Assembly (NCBI GenBank): GCA_964439625.1
Contig: CAYTPI010000002.1
Location: 62,001-126,000 of the forward strand
DNA from: CAYTPI01 sp964439625
Lineage (GTDB): Bacteria; Chloroflexota; Anaerolineae; Aggregatilineales; UBA3940
DNA: 64,000 bases
Reading direction: 5' to 3'
The translations under genes were made by a program, and so were the position numbers. Shown piece by piece: positions 44,977 through 52,674 of the stretch (position 1 is the first letter of the stretch; every line of letters begins with the position of its first letter). The notes under the pieces are model-generated. The model ran no database searches and was not told the origin of the DNA. It was given only the letters and a program-made list of their open reading frames with translations.

Positions 44977-45052
44977 ATAAACGCCTAGGAGTCTACTTTT
45001 TACTTTGAGCAGTATCTGTATGCGATTTTACGCGAAATATGTATTGAAACCA

Positions 45053-45086
45053 ATGTAACTTGCGAACGATGTTACATTTCGCAAGT
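45053..45086. other. Interlocked inverted repeats (ABA'B' order)
   Basis: ATGTAAC (45053-45059) pairs with GTTACAT (45071-45077). ACTTGCGAA (45058-45066) pairs with TTCGCAAGT (45078-45086). All arms are perfect. The order allows either hairpin, or a pseudoknot in RNA, or two overlapping operators. Confidence 0.7.
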
Positions 45087-45192
45087 GAATTTATGCTACT
45101 GTGATTGCGTGTTAACCAGGATAGACTATATGCCATTGTATTGTAGGCCATCTTGATTTTTCACGGGGGTCGGTGTACCATACTTAACAGGT

Positions 45193-45218
45193 AGCAAGTG
45201 ATTTTTTTCACACTTGCT
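45193..45218. other. Inverted repeat with T-tract loop
   Basis: AGCAAGTG (45193-45200) and CACTTGCT (45211-45218) flank a loop containing seven T residues. The arms share GCAAGTG with the upstream repeat. Confidence 0.6.
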
Positions 45219-45286
45219 CGTGGTTAAAAGCACACTACCCTCTATAACATAAGATACCAGAATTATTCAACAGACAATCTAATTTT

Positions 45287-46024
45287 ATGGGAGATATGCC
45301 GGACATGTCCGATAAGCTTGAAGGGCTGGCAAACCCAGATTATCCAATTCCAGAAGAACTTCAGTCCAATGTCATCGTGACCACTCTGGACAAGGTATAC
45401 AATTGGGCCCGTAGTAAATCCGTCTGGCCGATGACGTTCGGACTAGCCTGCTGTGCGATTGAGATGATCTCGACAGCGTCCTCTCGTTATGATCAGGCAC
45501 GCTTCGGGATGGAAGTTGTTCGTCCGACACCACGCCAGAGTGACTTGATGATCGTGTCTGGTACTGTCACCAAGAAGATGGTGCCGTTTATTGTTCGCCT
45601 ATACAACCAAATGCCTGAACCCCGCTATGTTCTTTCGATGGGCGCCTGTGCATCTGGTGGTGGGCCATTTAAGGAAGGCTACAACGTCGTCGATGGGATT
45701 GATAAGTTCGTCCCTGTTGATGTCTACGTTCCAGGCTGTCCGCCAACCCCGCAAGCACTTCTATACGGTTTCATTACACTGCATAAAAAGATCGAGCGCC
45801 AAAGCATTCAAACAGTACCTTGGTATCGTCGTGGCGATGTTGACAGTATTCCAGTCCCTATCCTGGGGCCGGATATCATAGACCCACGTCAAGCTTCGCT
45901 GATCAACGCTTCTGATGTAGCAACACCAACCATTGCTGAGGCTGTTGCAGCGAAAGAGGCTGCTGAAGCCGCCGCTGCGAAAGAAGCCAAGGAGCAAGCT
46001 GAAGCCGTGAAGGAAGGTGCATAA
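45287..46024 (+). CDS. nuoB: NADH-quinone oxidoreductase subunit B
   Basis: NuoB carries the N2 [4Fe-4S] cluster, the last electron carrier before quinone in complex I. The cysteine ligands are visible in FGLACCAIEM (adjacent Cys pair), MGACASGGGPF and YVPGCPPTPQA. The 245-residue protein has an extra C-terminal Ala/Glu-rich helical tail of about 35 residues. The start is uncertain: GGGAG at 45289-45293 would best serve an ATG at 45305, six codons in. It overlaps nuoCD by one base (TAATG). No nuoA precedes it. Confidence 0.94.
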   Translation: MGDMPDMSDKLEGLANPDYPIPEELQSNVIVTTLDKVYNWARSKSVWPMTFGLACCAIEMISTASSRYDQARFGMEVVRPTPRQSDLMIVSGTVTKKMVPFIVRLYNQMPEPRYVLSMGACASGGGPFKEGYNVVDGIDKFVPVDVYVPGCPPTPQALLYGFITLHKKIERQSIQTVPWYRRGDVDSIPVPILGPDIIDPRQASLINASDVATPTIAEAVAAKEAAEAAAAKEAKEQAEAVKEGA

Positions 46025-47850
46025 TGGCTGAAATTCCGATGACGCGCGAGGGGCAGAGTCAGTACGTCTTTGACCGCCTTCAAGAAAGTTTCCCAGAGGG
46101 TTTAGAAGAAGATACACGTGAGGGATACACTGGGTTTATTGTCGATGACAGCAAGCTAGTAGATGTCGCCCAGACCATTCGAGATAACCTCGGTTACGAC
46201 CTGCTTAGTAGTGTCAATTATGTTGACTATTTAGAAGAAGGCTACTTCGAGGTTGTGTATAATATTTTCAGTACACAATTTGGTGGCAGGGGCATCAATG
46301 TGAAGGCGCGAACCCCGCGTGACGTGGCAACGCTTCCATCACTGACGCCCGTCTATCCGGCTGCCGACTTTCAAGAGCGTGAAGCATATGATCTGATGGG
46401 AATTCGCTTTGCAGGCCACCCGAACCTTAAGCGCATCCTAATGTGGGAAGGCTTTGAGGGCCATCCACTGCGTAAAGATTGGCAAGAGGCCTATTACGAA
46501 GAGGATAATAAGCCATTCAAGAGCCGCTGGCCCGGCGGTGATGTCTACCGTGGCGAGATGTGGAACCCCTATGGCAAAAACGTGCGCTACCCAGAGGGCT
46601 TCCGCACAACAGACAACCTGCTAGACCCAGACTCTAGTGTTTACGCAGGATTGACGACGCAAAACGACACGGGTATCACTTACCAGCAAATCAAGACAGA
46701 CCAGTTAGTCGTCAATATGGGGCCACAACACCCCAGCACGCATGGGGTGTTCCGCATGGCCCTCACGCTTGATGGCGAAACTGTCACGAAGCTAGAACCT
46801 GTTATGGGGTACTTGCATCGCAACCATGAGAAAATTGGTGAGCGCAATACTTGGTTGCAAAATATGCCCTTTACCGACCGGCTCGACTACCTTGCGAGTA
46901 TGTCAAACAACATCGCCTATGCCATTACGGTTGAAGAGATGCTGGATCAAGAGGTACCTTACCGCGCTGAAGTCATTCGTGTGTTAATGGCAGAATTGAC
47001 GCGTATCGTCAGCCACTTCTGGTTCTTTGGCTTCTTCTTGAACGACCTTGGCGCGTTCCTAACGCCAGCAGTGTACGTCATTACAGAGCGTGATCTCATC
47101 CTCGATTTCTTCGAGGCTGCATCGGGCTCCCGTATGATGTGCAACTACTCGCGTTTTGGTGGCGTCGCCTACGACCTGCCACCCTATGTTGGCGGCCCAG
47201 CTATTCAACCAACTGACCGTGCTCGCCGCATCGACACGCTGAAGTTCCTTAAGGATCTCGTCTACGACCGGCTGCCACGCATTACCGATCAATTAGACCG
47301 CTACCTGACTCGTAATGAGATTGTCATGTCGCGTTGTAAGGGTATTGGCATTTTGCCACCTGATCAGGCTGTGGCACTGGGAGCTACGGGGCCGGTTCTG
47401 CGTGCCTCTGGTGTTCCGTATGATTTGCGCCGCTCAGACCCATACAGTATCTACGATGAGTTAGACTTTGATGTAGCGGTGCGCTACAACGGCGACTTGT
47501 ATGACCGCTTCCTCATTCGCTTCGATGAAGTGCGCCAGAGCATCCGTATTTTAGAACAGATTATCCCTCGCCTTGAAGAAACTCAGGGGCAAGAATATTG
47601 GGCTGGCAAGCGTCCTTACAATATCCGCGTGCCTAAGGGTGAGAACTTTGGTCACGCTGAAAACCCTAAGGGTGAGTTAGGTTTTTACTGCGTCTCCAAC
47701 GGTAAAGCCAATCCATACCGCTATCATATTAAGTCACCGAGCTTTGTCAATCTGACAGCGCTCGAAGAGATGTCGGTTGGGCATAAAGTCGCAGATGTCG
47801 TTGCAATTTTTGGTAGTATTGACATTGTTCTCGGTGAAGTAGACCGCTAA
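46024..47850 (+). CDS. nuoCD: NADH-quinone oxidoreductase fused subunits C and D
   Basis: The 608-residue fusion has NuoC at about 1-175 (signature from ERE-AYDLMGIRFAGHP to GHPLRKDW), a linker, and NuoD from about 225 (VVNMGPQHPSTHGVFRM, EPVMGYLHRNHEKIGE, TRIVSHFWFFG, ending GEVDR). NuoD forms the quinone pocket with NuoB. The His and Tyr/Asp of the pocket region are present in GPQHPSTHG and later segments. The CxxC nickel ligands of related hydrogenases are absent, so this is complex I, not a hydrogenase. Fusion of C and D is known from Enterobacteria and others. Confidence 0.95.
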   Translation: MAEIPMTREGQSQYVFDRLQESFPEGLEEDTREGYTGFIVDDSKLVDVAQTIRDNLGYDLLSSVNYVDYLEEGYFEVVYNIFSTQFGGRGINVKARTPRDVATLPSLTPVYPAADFQEREAYDLMGIRFAGHPNLKRILMWEGFEGHPLRKDWQEAYYEEDNKPFKSRWPGGDVYRGEMWNPYGKNVRYPEGFRTTDNLLDPDSSVYAGLTTQNDTGITYQQIKTDQLVVNMGPQHPSTHGVFRMALTLDGETVTKLEPVMGYLHRNHEKIGERNTWLQNMPFTDRLDYLASMSNNIAYAITVEEMLDQEVPYRAEVIRVLMAELTRIVSHFWFFGFFLNDLGAFLTPAVYVITERDLILDFFEAASGSRMMCNYSRFGGVAYDLPPYVGGPAIQPTDRARRIDTLKFLKDLVYDRLPRITDQLDRYLTRNEIVMSRCKGIGILPPDQAVALGATGPVLRASGVPYDLRRSDPYSIYDELDFDVAVRYNGDLYDRFLIRFDEVRQSIRILEQIIPRLEETQGQEYWAGKRPYNIRVPKGENFGHAENPKGELGFYCVSNGKANPYRYHIKSPSFVNLTALEEMSVGHKVADVVAIFGSIDIVLGEVDR

Positions 47851-47854
47851 TTAT

Positions 47855-47873
47855 CGGGGGCGTATCACCCCCG
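47855..47873 (+). promoter_or_regulatory. GC-rich hairpin between nuoCD and nuoI
   Basis: CGGGGG/CCCCCG arms with a 7-base loop lie in the 41-base gap. No T-run follows, so an mRNA-processing or stability element is more likely than a terminator. Confidence 0.5.
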
Positions 47874-47891
47874 CGTTTGACAGGGAGTAAC

Positions 47892-48494
47892 ATGTACGGA
47901 CTAGGTATTTTCAAGGGCATGGGTGTGACGATGAAGCACCTCATCGACACATACCTTGATGACTTTAAATGGGGCGTAAAACGCTACACTACCAACGAAG
48001 GGTTTGAAACTCGCCAGAGCCCAAATACACGCGGCTTGGTGACGATTTCCTATCCCGAAGAAAAAATGGCAGTCCCAGAGCGCTTCCGCTTTGTCCCTTT
48101 CTTGATCACCAATGAAGCCGACGCTGAGGAAGACCCCAACGCGCATTGGTGCACAAGCTGTGGGATTTGCGCCAAGGTGTGCCCACCACAGTGCATCTGG
48201 ATTGTACGCGGCACAGACCCAGAAACTGGTCGGCCTGTGTCACAGCCGTCTGACTTTTACATCGACATTGATATTTGTATGAACTGCGGCTTCTGCGCTG
48301 AGTTCTGCCCATTCGATGCGATTAAGATGGATCATGATTACGAGCTAGCCAGCTATGACCGCACAGGCAATCATATCCACAATATCGAGCGCCTCTCAAA
48401 GCCACTGAGTTATTGGCAGACAATCGCACCAACCCGTGCCGAGCAAGAGCGCCTAGCACGCGAGGCCAAGGAAGTTGCCAAGCGCGTTAAGTAG
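47892..48494 (+). CDS. nuoI: NADH-quinone oxidoreductase subunit I
   Basis: The 200-residue protein has two ferredoxin-type [4Fe-4S] motifs: CTSCGICAKVCPPQCIW (about residue 93) and CMNCGFCAEFCPFDAIKM (about 132). These are clusters N6a and N6b of complex I. The N-terminus GMGVTMKHLIDTYL is typical of NuoI. The frame is open from TTG 47877, but ATG 47892 with AGGGAG four bases upstream begins the conserved sequence. It is the last nuo gene here and a terminator follows. The remaining subunits (A, H, J-N, and E-G if present) are not in the window. Confidence 0.94.
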   Translation: MYGLGIFKGMGVTMKHLIDTYLDDFKWGVKRYTTNEGFETRQSPNTRGLVTISYPEEKMAVPERFRFVPFLITNEADAEEDPNAHWCTSCGICAKVCPPQCIWIVRGTDPETGRPVSQPSDFYIDIDICMNCGFCAEFCPFDAIKMDHDYELASYDRTGNHIHNIERLSKPLSYWQTIAPTRAEQERLAREAKEVAKRVK

Positions 48495-48550
48495 TTTGAC
48501 GACGGTGCTTAAACCGAACTTAACGTTCGTCTATTAGAATAGCAACTGTC

Positions 48551-48592
48551 AAAGACCGTTAGCGATGACGGTCTTTTCTTTTCTTTTCTTTT
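48551..48592 (+). terminator. Rho-independent terminator after nuoI with pentanucleotide repeat
   Basis: AAAGACCGT/ACGGTCTTT stem with an 8-base loop is followed by a T-rich tail made of four TTTTC units. Confidence 0.75.
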
Positions 48593-48622
48593 CCCGAAGA
48601 ACCTCAAAGAGAAGGGGCAAGC

Positions 48623-48973
48623 ATGTACCAACGTGATGCTGATGTAATCTTCCCAATCCGTGTGTTGGAATCGCTGACAGCACTCCGCGGTGAACGTTGG
48701 CAAGACCTTGTTAACCAAGTCAAGCAAGCTCCCCAAGCGGCACTCGAGCAACAGGCTTTTACTCTGATGATGGTGCACCTCAATAGCTGCATGACGTGTA
48801 GTGCTCACAGCCATCGGGCCTTTCGTGGCTGTACAGACTGCTCACAGAGTTCACTGCGGCGCTTCAAAGGTTCTGATGACGCGCTGGTACACAAATATCA
48901 ACAAGCTATGCAGGACGTTCAAGCATGGCATGCGTCTGGCGCTGTTCCCCCACAAGTAGACCGTAGCGCTTAG
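48623..48973 (+). CDS. Small protein with paired CxxC motifs, unknown function
   Basis: The 116-residue protein is predicted mostly helical. Its centre reads NSCMTCSAHSHRAFRGCTDCSQSSLRRFKG (given here as two parts: a CxxC at about residue 56 and another at about 70, separated by 11 residues, followed by a basic LRRFKG). Four Cys and two His in this short span suggest a zinc or iron-sulphur site. I recognise no named family. The ATG has AAGGGG upstream. It lies between nuoI and the Mrp-like gene on the same strand, behind the nuoI terminator, so a link with complex I or Fe-S metabolism is possible but only inferred from position. Confidence 0.75.
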   Translation: MYQRDADVIFPIRVLESLTALRGERWQDLVNQVKQAPQAALEQQAFTLMMVHLNSCMTCSAHSHRAFRGCTDCSQSSLRRFKGSDDALVHKYQQAMQDVQAWHASGAVPPQVDRSA

Positions 48974-49130
48974 TTGTTCATCAGCAAAATCTTGCTGAAG
49001 TAGGTCATTGGGACAACTTCAGAGTATGATTGCCGTACCAGTAGGGTAATTTAACTACCGTGTTGCCGGCTGGTGAGGTACAATCGCCATAAACAAGAAA
49101 AAAATTAATTTTATTATTGGCAGGAAAATT

Positions 49131-50186
49131 ATGACCTCAGAATCTCTCGAGCAGTTGGTAATGCAACAGCTTGCAACTGTTGATGACCCCGAACTTCACC
49201 AAGACCTTGTATCATTGAATATGATCCGCGATCTGACTATCAATGGCAGTACGGCTGAATTCACTGTTGTGCTAACGACACCAGCCTGCCCACTCAAGGA
49301 CAAGATTTTGGCAGATGTAACCGAGGCCGTCACCCGTGTGGATGGCATCGACGCAGCCAAAGTCAAATGGGACGCACAGGTAGTCGCAAACCCCCGCGTG
49401 ATGGGCCGCTTACAAATTGATGTCAAACATATCATCGCTGTCAGCAGTGGCAAGGGCGGCGTCGGCAAGAGCACGGTATCAGCCAATCTTGCAATCGCAT
49501 TGGCAGAAATGGGTGCAACGGTCGGCTTATTGGACGCAGATATCACTGGGCCTAACATCCCAATGCTAATGGGTGTTGACCGCATGCCACCGCCTAAGGG
49601 GCAGCGTCTGGTACCTGCGGAAAACTACGGTGTCCAAGTCATGAGCATGGGATTCCTCGTGGAAAAAGACAAGCCACTGATTTGGCGTGGGCCAATGGTG
49701 CATGGTGCTATTCGTCAGTTCTTTACTGATGTTGAGTGGTACGCTATGGACTATCTTGTGATTGATCTACCACCGGGCACGGGTGATGCGCAGTTAACAC
49801 TGGCTCAATCTGTGCCGTTGACAGGAGCCGTGATCGTAACGCAGCCACAGGAAGTCGCCGTTGGTGATGCACTTCGTGGTCTGGCTATGTTTGAGCAAGT
49901 TAATGTACCGATTCTTGGTGTAATTGAAAACATGCGTGGTGAATTTTTCGGCAGTGGTGGCGGTGAAACACTCGCAGAAACACGTAATGTGCCATTTTTG
50001 GGCAGTATTCCACTGGATCCACAAGTTCGTATTGGTGGTGACAATGGCCAGCCAATTGTCATCTCAGCACCTGATTCACCAGCGGCGGCAGCATTTCGCA
50101 ACGTCGCTCAAGCAATAGCAGCCCGGTCAAGCGTATTGGCGTTCCAAAACGGTGGCAATGTCATCCCGCTGACTACAATTTCCTAA
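49131..50186 (+). CDS. Mrp/ApbC/Ind1-type P-loop iron-sulphur carrier, CxxC missing
   Basis: The 351-residue protein has an N-terminal MIP18/DUF59 domain (about 1-90; VDDPELHQDLVSLNMIRD) and a MinD-like ATPase domain with deviant Walker A SSGKGGVGKSTVSANLA near residue 107. DADITGPNIPMLMG and VIDLPPGTGDAQLTL follow. Mrp, ApbC and Ind1 carry and transfer [4Fe-4S] clusters, and Ind1 acts on complex I. Where they have a CxxC after IENM, this protein reads IENMRGEFFGSGGGETLAE with no Cys. SD CAGGA lies before the ATG. The proximity to nuo genes is suggestive. Cluster binding is doubtful. Confidence 0.9.
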   Translation: MTSESLEQLVMQQLATVDDPELHQDLVSLNMIRDLTINGSTAEFTVVLTTPACPLKDKILADVTEAVTRVDGIDAAKVKWDAQVVANPRVMGRLQIDVKHIIAVSSGKGGVGKSTVSANLAIALAEMGATVGLLDADITGPNIPMLMGVDRMPPPKGQRLVPAENYGVQVMSMGFLVEKDKPLIWRGPMVHGAIRQFFTDVEWYAMDYLVIDLPPGTGDAQLTLAQSVPLTGAVIVTQPQEVAVGDALRGLAMFEQVNVPILGVIENMRGEFFGSGGGETLAETRNVPFLGSIPLDPQVRIGGDNGQPIVISAPDSPAAAAFRNVAQAIAARSSVLAFQNGGNVIPLTTIS

Positions 50187-50210
50187 ACGGTAACATTAAC
50201 GAGATAGCAA

Positions 50211-50244
50211 AAATAGCCTGCCTATTGCACAGGGCAGGCTATTT
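50211..50244 (+). terminator. Hairpin terminator after Mrp-like gene
   Basis: AAATAGCCTGCC/GGCAGGCTATTT is a perfect 12-base stem, followed by CATTTA. The flanking A and T runs make it usable in both directions. Confidence 0.7.
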
Positions 50245-50374
50245 CATTTAAACTTAGCAATGATATGGGCTATTACACTTAAGCAACCTCTGCGCTATTC
50301 CAGCCCATTTGAATGCACTTACCTGCCTAGAGCACAGATCAACGCTCTGCTCGGCAGTTTTGAGGAGTCATGAT

Positions 50375-51457
50375 ATGGCAGTTGCCACCAGCCTGCGGGT
50401 TGCAGGCGTTCGTTTTACTAAAATCGGTAAGCTTTACCACTTTGATACCACACAATTTCCCGACCTTGAGGCCGGAGACCACGTCATCGTTGAGACGGCT
50501 CGTGGTCGCCAACTTGGTCAGATTATGGGGTTCATGTCACCAGAAGACGCTGAAATAGAGCTGCTTAAGCCAATTAAACGACCCGCTAACCCACGTGACT
50601 TGATGGTCAATAAATTATGGGAAGCCAAGAGTGTCGAGGCCCTAATTGACACACGCGAGTTAGCGTCCACTATTAGTGTGTTTAATGGCGTGAAGTTCGT
50701 CAAAGCACGCTACAACTACGATGGCAGCATCTTAACTGTGCTTTATGCCTCTGAAGACCCAGTAGATACAAATAGTTTGCGAAAAAAGATGTTAGATCAT
50801 TTCGACACCCGAGTAGATTTGCGGCGCATTGGCGCGCGAGATGCCGCTAAGCTACTCGGTGAATATGGTGCCTGTGGGGCACCGCGTTGTTGTTCAACCT
50901 TTCTGACTGAATTCAGCCCAATTTCGATCAAGATGGCAAAGGCGCAGGGTATCTCACTCAACCCTTCAGAGATTACAGGGATGTGTGGACGCTTGCGTTG
51001 CTGCCTTGTTTATGAATACGAGCAATACGTCGAGGCTCGTCGAAAGTTGCCGAAGCGCGGCAAGTGGGTCAACACAGTTCATGGTGAAGGTAAAATCATC
51101 GACATCAATCCACTCGGCGAGTCAGTGACTGTCATCATTGAAGGTAACCGTCACGAGGTCTCTAAAGAAGAGCTTGAACCACTAGAAGAGCTCAAGAACC
51201 TCAAGTCTAAGGCCGCGGCTGGTTGCACAAAAGAAGGCCAAGGCGGTGCCTGTGAATGTGGTGCACGAGTACGTTCTGGTAATCAACCAAAGACAAGTGA
51301 AGAGATCGCGGCTGAAACGCAAAAAGATATGAAAGCCCGCGAGGAAAAGCGCGAGGAAAAGCGCAAAAAGAAGAAGCGTCGTGGTCGCAAGGGACATGGG
51401 CGGAAAGCAAAGGGTGATAAAAAGACCAAAAAGAATGAGCAGGGAGGCCAATCATAG
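50375..51457 (+). CDS. ricT: PSP1/RicT-like protein with extra Cys motif and basic tail
   Basis: The 360-residue protein has the PSP1 domain (about 5-200) with GACGAPRCCSTFL and ITGMCGRLRCCLVYEYEQY, the cysteines that bind an Fe-S cluster in the B. subtilis RicT (YaaT)/RicA/RicF complex controlling RNase Y mRNA processing. A KOW-like segment follows, then GCTKEGQGGACECG (three more Cys) and a very basic Lys/Arg tail that may bind RNA. The frame opens at 50309, but GAGGAG at 50362-50367 serves the ATG at 50375. It ends three bases before the M20 amidohydrolase. Confidence 0.88.
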   Translation: MAVATSLRVAGVRFTKIGKLYHFDTTQFPDLEAGDHVIVETARGRQLGQIMGFMSPEDAEIELLKPIKRPANPRDLMVNKLWEAKSVEALIDTRELASTISVFNGVKFVKARYNYDGSILTVLYASEDPVDTNSLRKKMLDHFDTRVDLRRIGARDAAKLLGEYGACGAPRCCSTFLTEFSPISIKMAKAQGISLNPSEITGMCGRLRCCLVYEYEQYVEARRKLPKRGKWVNTVHGEGKIIDINPLGESVTVIIEGNRHEVSKEELEPLEELKNLKSKAAAGCTKEGQGGACECGARVRSGNQPKTSEEIAAETQKDMKAREEKREEKRKKKKRRGRKGHGRKAKGDKKTKKNEQGGQS

Positions 51458-51459
51458 CA

Positions 51460-52632
51460 TTGATTGACTACTACGCACGTGCTAAAGCGCTTGAGCCAGA
51501 AATCATCAGGCGTCGGCGTGATCTGCATCGTCACCCGGAGCTTTCTTTTCGAGAATTCCGGACGGCAGGTATCGTAGCAGATGAACTGCGTGCATTGGGG
51601 ATGGAAGCCCAAACAGGCATCGCAGAGACCGGCGTAGTTGGTATTCTGGAAGGGGGGCACCCTGGCCCAACCGTGCTCGTCCGTGCTGATATGGATGCAC
51701 TGCCAATCATCGAAGAGAACGATATTGACTATATCTCCGGTGAAGCAGGTATAATGCACGCCTGTGGTCATGATGGGCACACCAGCGTTGCCCTCGCCGT
51801 CGCAAAAATTCTGCATGGCGCTCAAGAGAACCTCCATGGACGAGTCAAATTTGTATTTCAACCAGCAGAAGAGACGGGCGCTGGGGCGTTGCGCATGGTC
51901 GAAGAAGGTGTGCTAGATAACCCTCGTCCTGATTTTGCATTAGGTCTACACCTGTGGAACGAGCTACCTTACGGCACAATTGTCGCAACACCCGGCCCGT
52001 TGATGGCTGCCTCAGGCCAATTCCAGATTACGATTAGCGGTCATGGTGGACACGCTGCATCGCCTCATGCCACGCGTGACCCAATCGTAGCAGCCGCACA
52101 GGTGATCACCGCCATCCAGACGATCACCAGCCGCAACATCGACCCAATGCAGTCAGCCGTTATAACCGTAGCATCAGTCCACGCGGGGGATGCTTTTAAC
52201 ATCATCCCTTCGACCGTAGAAATCAAAGGCAGTATCCGTTCCTATCTGCCAGATGTTCAAGCGACGATCCACCAACGCTTAAAGGAAATTTGCACTGGTA
52301 TTTGCCAAGCGATGAACTGCACCGTTGATATCAACATTTTTAATGTGACCAAAGCAGTGATCAACGATGCGGATGTTGCCGCTAATGTTGCTTCAATAGC
52401 TGAACGTATTAAAGGTGTACAGCATGTTCTGACAAATTATTGTACAATGATCTCGGAAGATGTGTCAGAATTTATGGATGATATCCCAAGTTGCTATTTT
52501 TTCGTTGGTTCAGCAAATTCTGACGCCGGGCGGGATTTTCCGCACCACCATCCGCGTTTCAATTTTGACGAGCGAGCGTTAGTCATCGCAGCAACCATCC
52601 TAGCCGAAGCTACAGCAAGCTATTTGAAGTAG
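51460..52632 (+). CDS. M20D amidohydrolase (N-acyl-amino acid hydrolase type)
   Basis: The 390-residue zinc-dependent amidohydrolase opens with RRDLHRHPELSFREF. Metal ligands are in VRADMDALPI, HACGHDGHTSVAL (Cys, His, Asp, His) and FQPAEETGAG, and a terminal HHHPRFNFDE segment follows. This is the IAA-amino-acid hydrolase/hippurate hydrolase/N-acetyl-diaminopimelate deacetylase family, which removes N-acyl groups from amino acids. TTG start at 51460 with GGGAGG upstream. It sits between ricT and purA on the same strand. The substrate is not evident. Confidence 0.9.
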   Translation: MIDYYARAKALEPEIIRRRRDLHRHPELSFREFRTAGIVADELRALGMEAQTGIAETGVVGILEGGHPGPTVLVRADMDALPIIEENDIDYISGEAGIMHACGHDGHTSVALAVAKILHGAQENLHGRVKFVFQPAEETGAGALRMVEEGVLDNPRPDFALGLHLWNELPYGTIVATPGPLMAASGQFQITISGHGGHAASPHATRDPIVAAAQVITAIQTITSRNIDPMQSAVITVASVHAGDAFNIIPSTVEIKGSIRSYLPDVQATIHQRLKEICTGICQAMNCTVDINIFNVTKAVINDADVAANVASIAERIKGVQHVLTNYCTMISEDVSEFMDDIPSCYFFVGSANSDAGRDFPHHHPRFNFDERALVIAATILAEATASYLK

Positions 52633-52674
52633 ACCCTGATTACCTATGATATCAAGACAATTGAAAGAGGCACT

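Larger units (their letters stand above)
44977..45286 (+). promoter_or_regulatory. 310-base divergent control region before nuoB
   Basis: No gene is visible. The region contains interlocked inverted repeats at 45053-45086 and a second inverted repeat at 45193-45218 that share the core CTTGC/GCAAG. A possible -10 TATAAC is near 45243. It separates the response-regulator operon from the nuo genes. Confidence 0.6.

Noticed and set aside
45193..45218. Hairpin with seven T residues as a terminator
   Set aside because: The T-run lies inside the loop, not after the stem, on both strands.
46024..47850. NuoCD as a [NiFe]-hydrogenase or Mbh/Ech-type large subunit
   Set aside because: The nickel-binding CxxC pairs are absent, while GPQHPSTHG and the NuoC signature are present.
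48981..48998. TCAGCAA/TTGCTGA hairpin after the CxxC protein gene as a terminator
   Set aside because: No T-run follows on either strand. It may be a weak hairpin with no assigned role.
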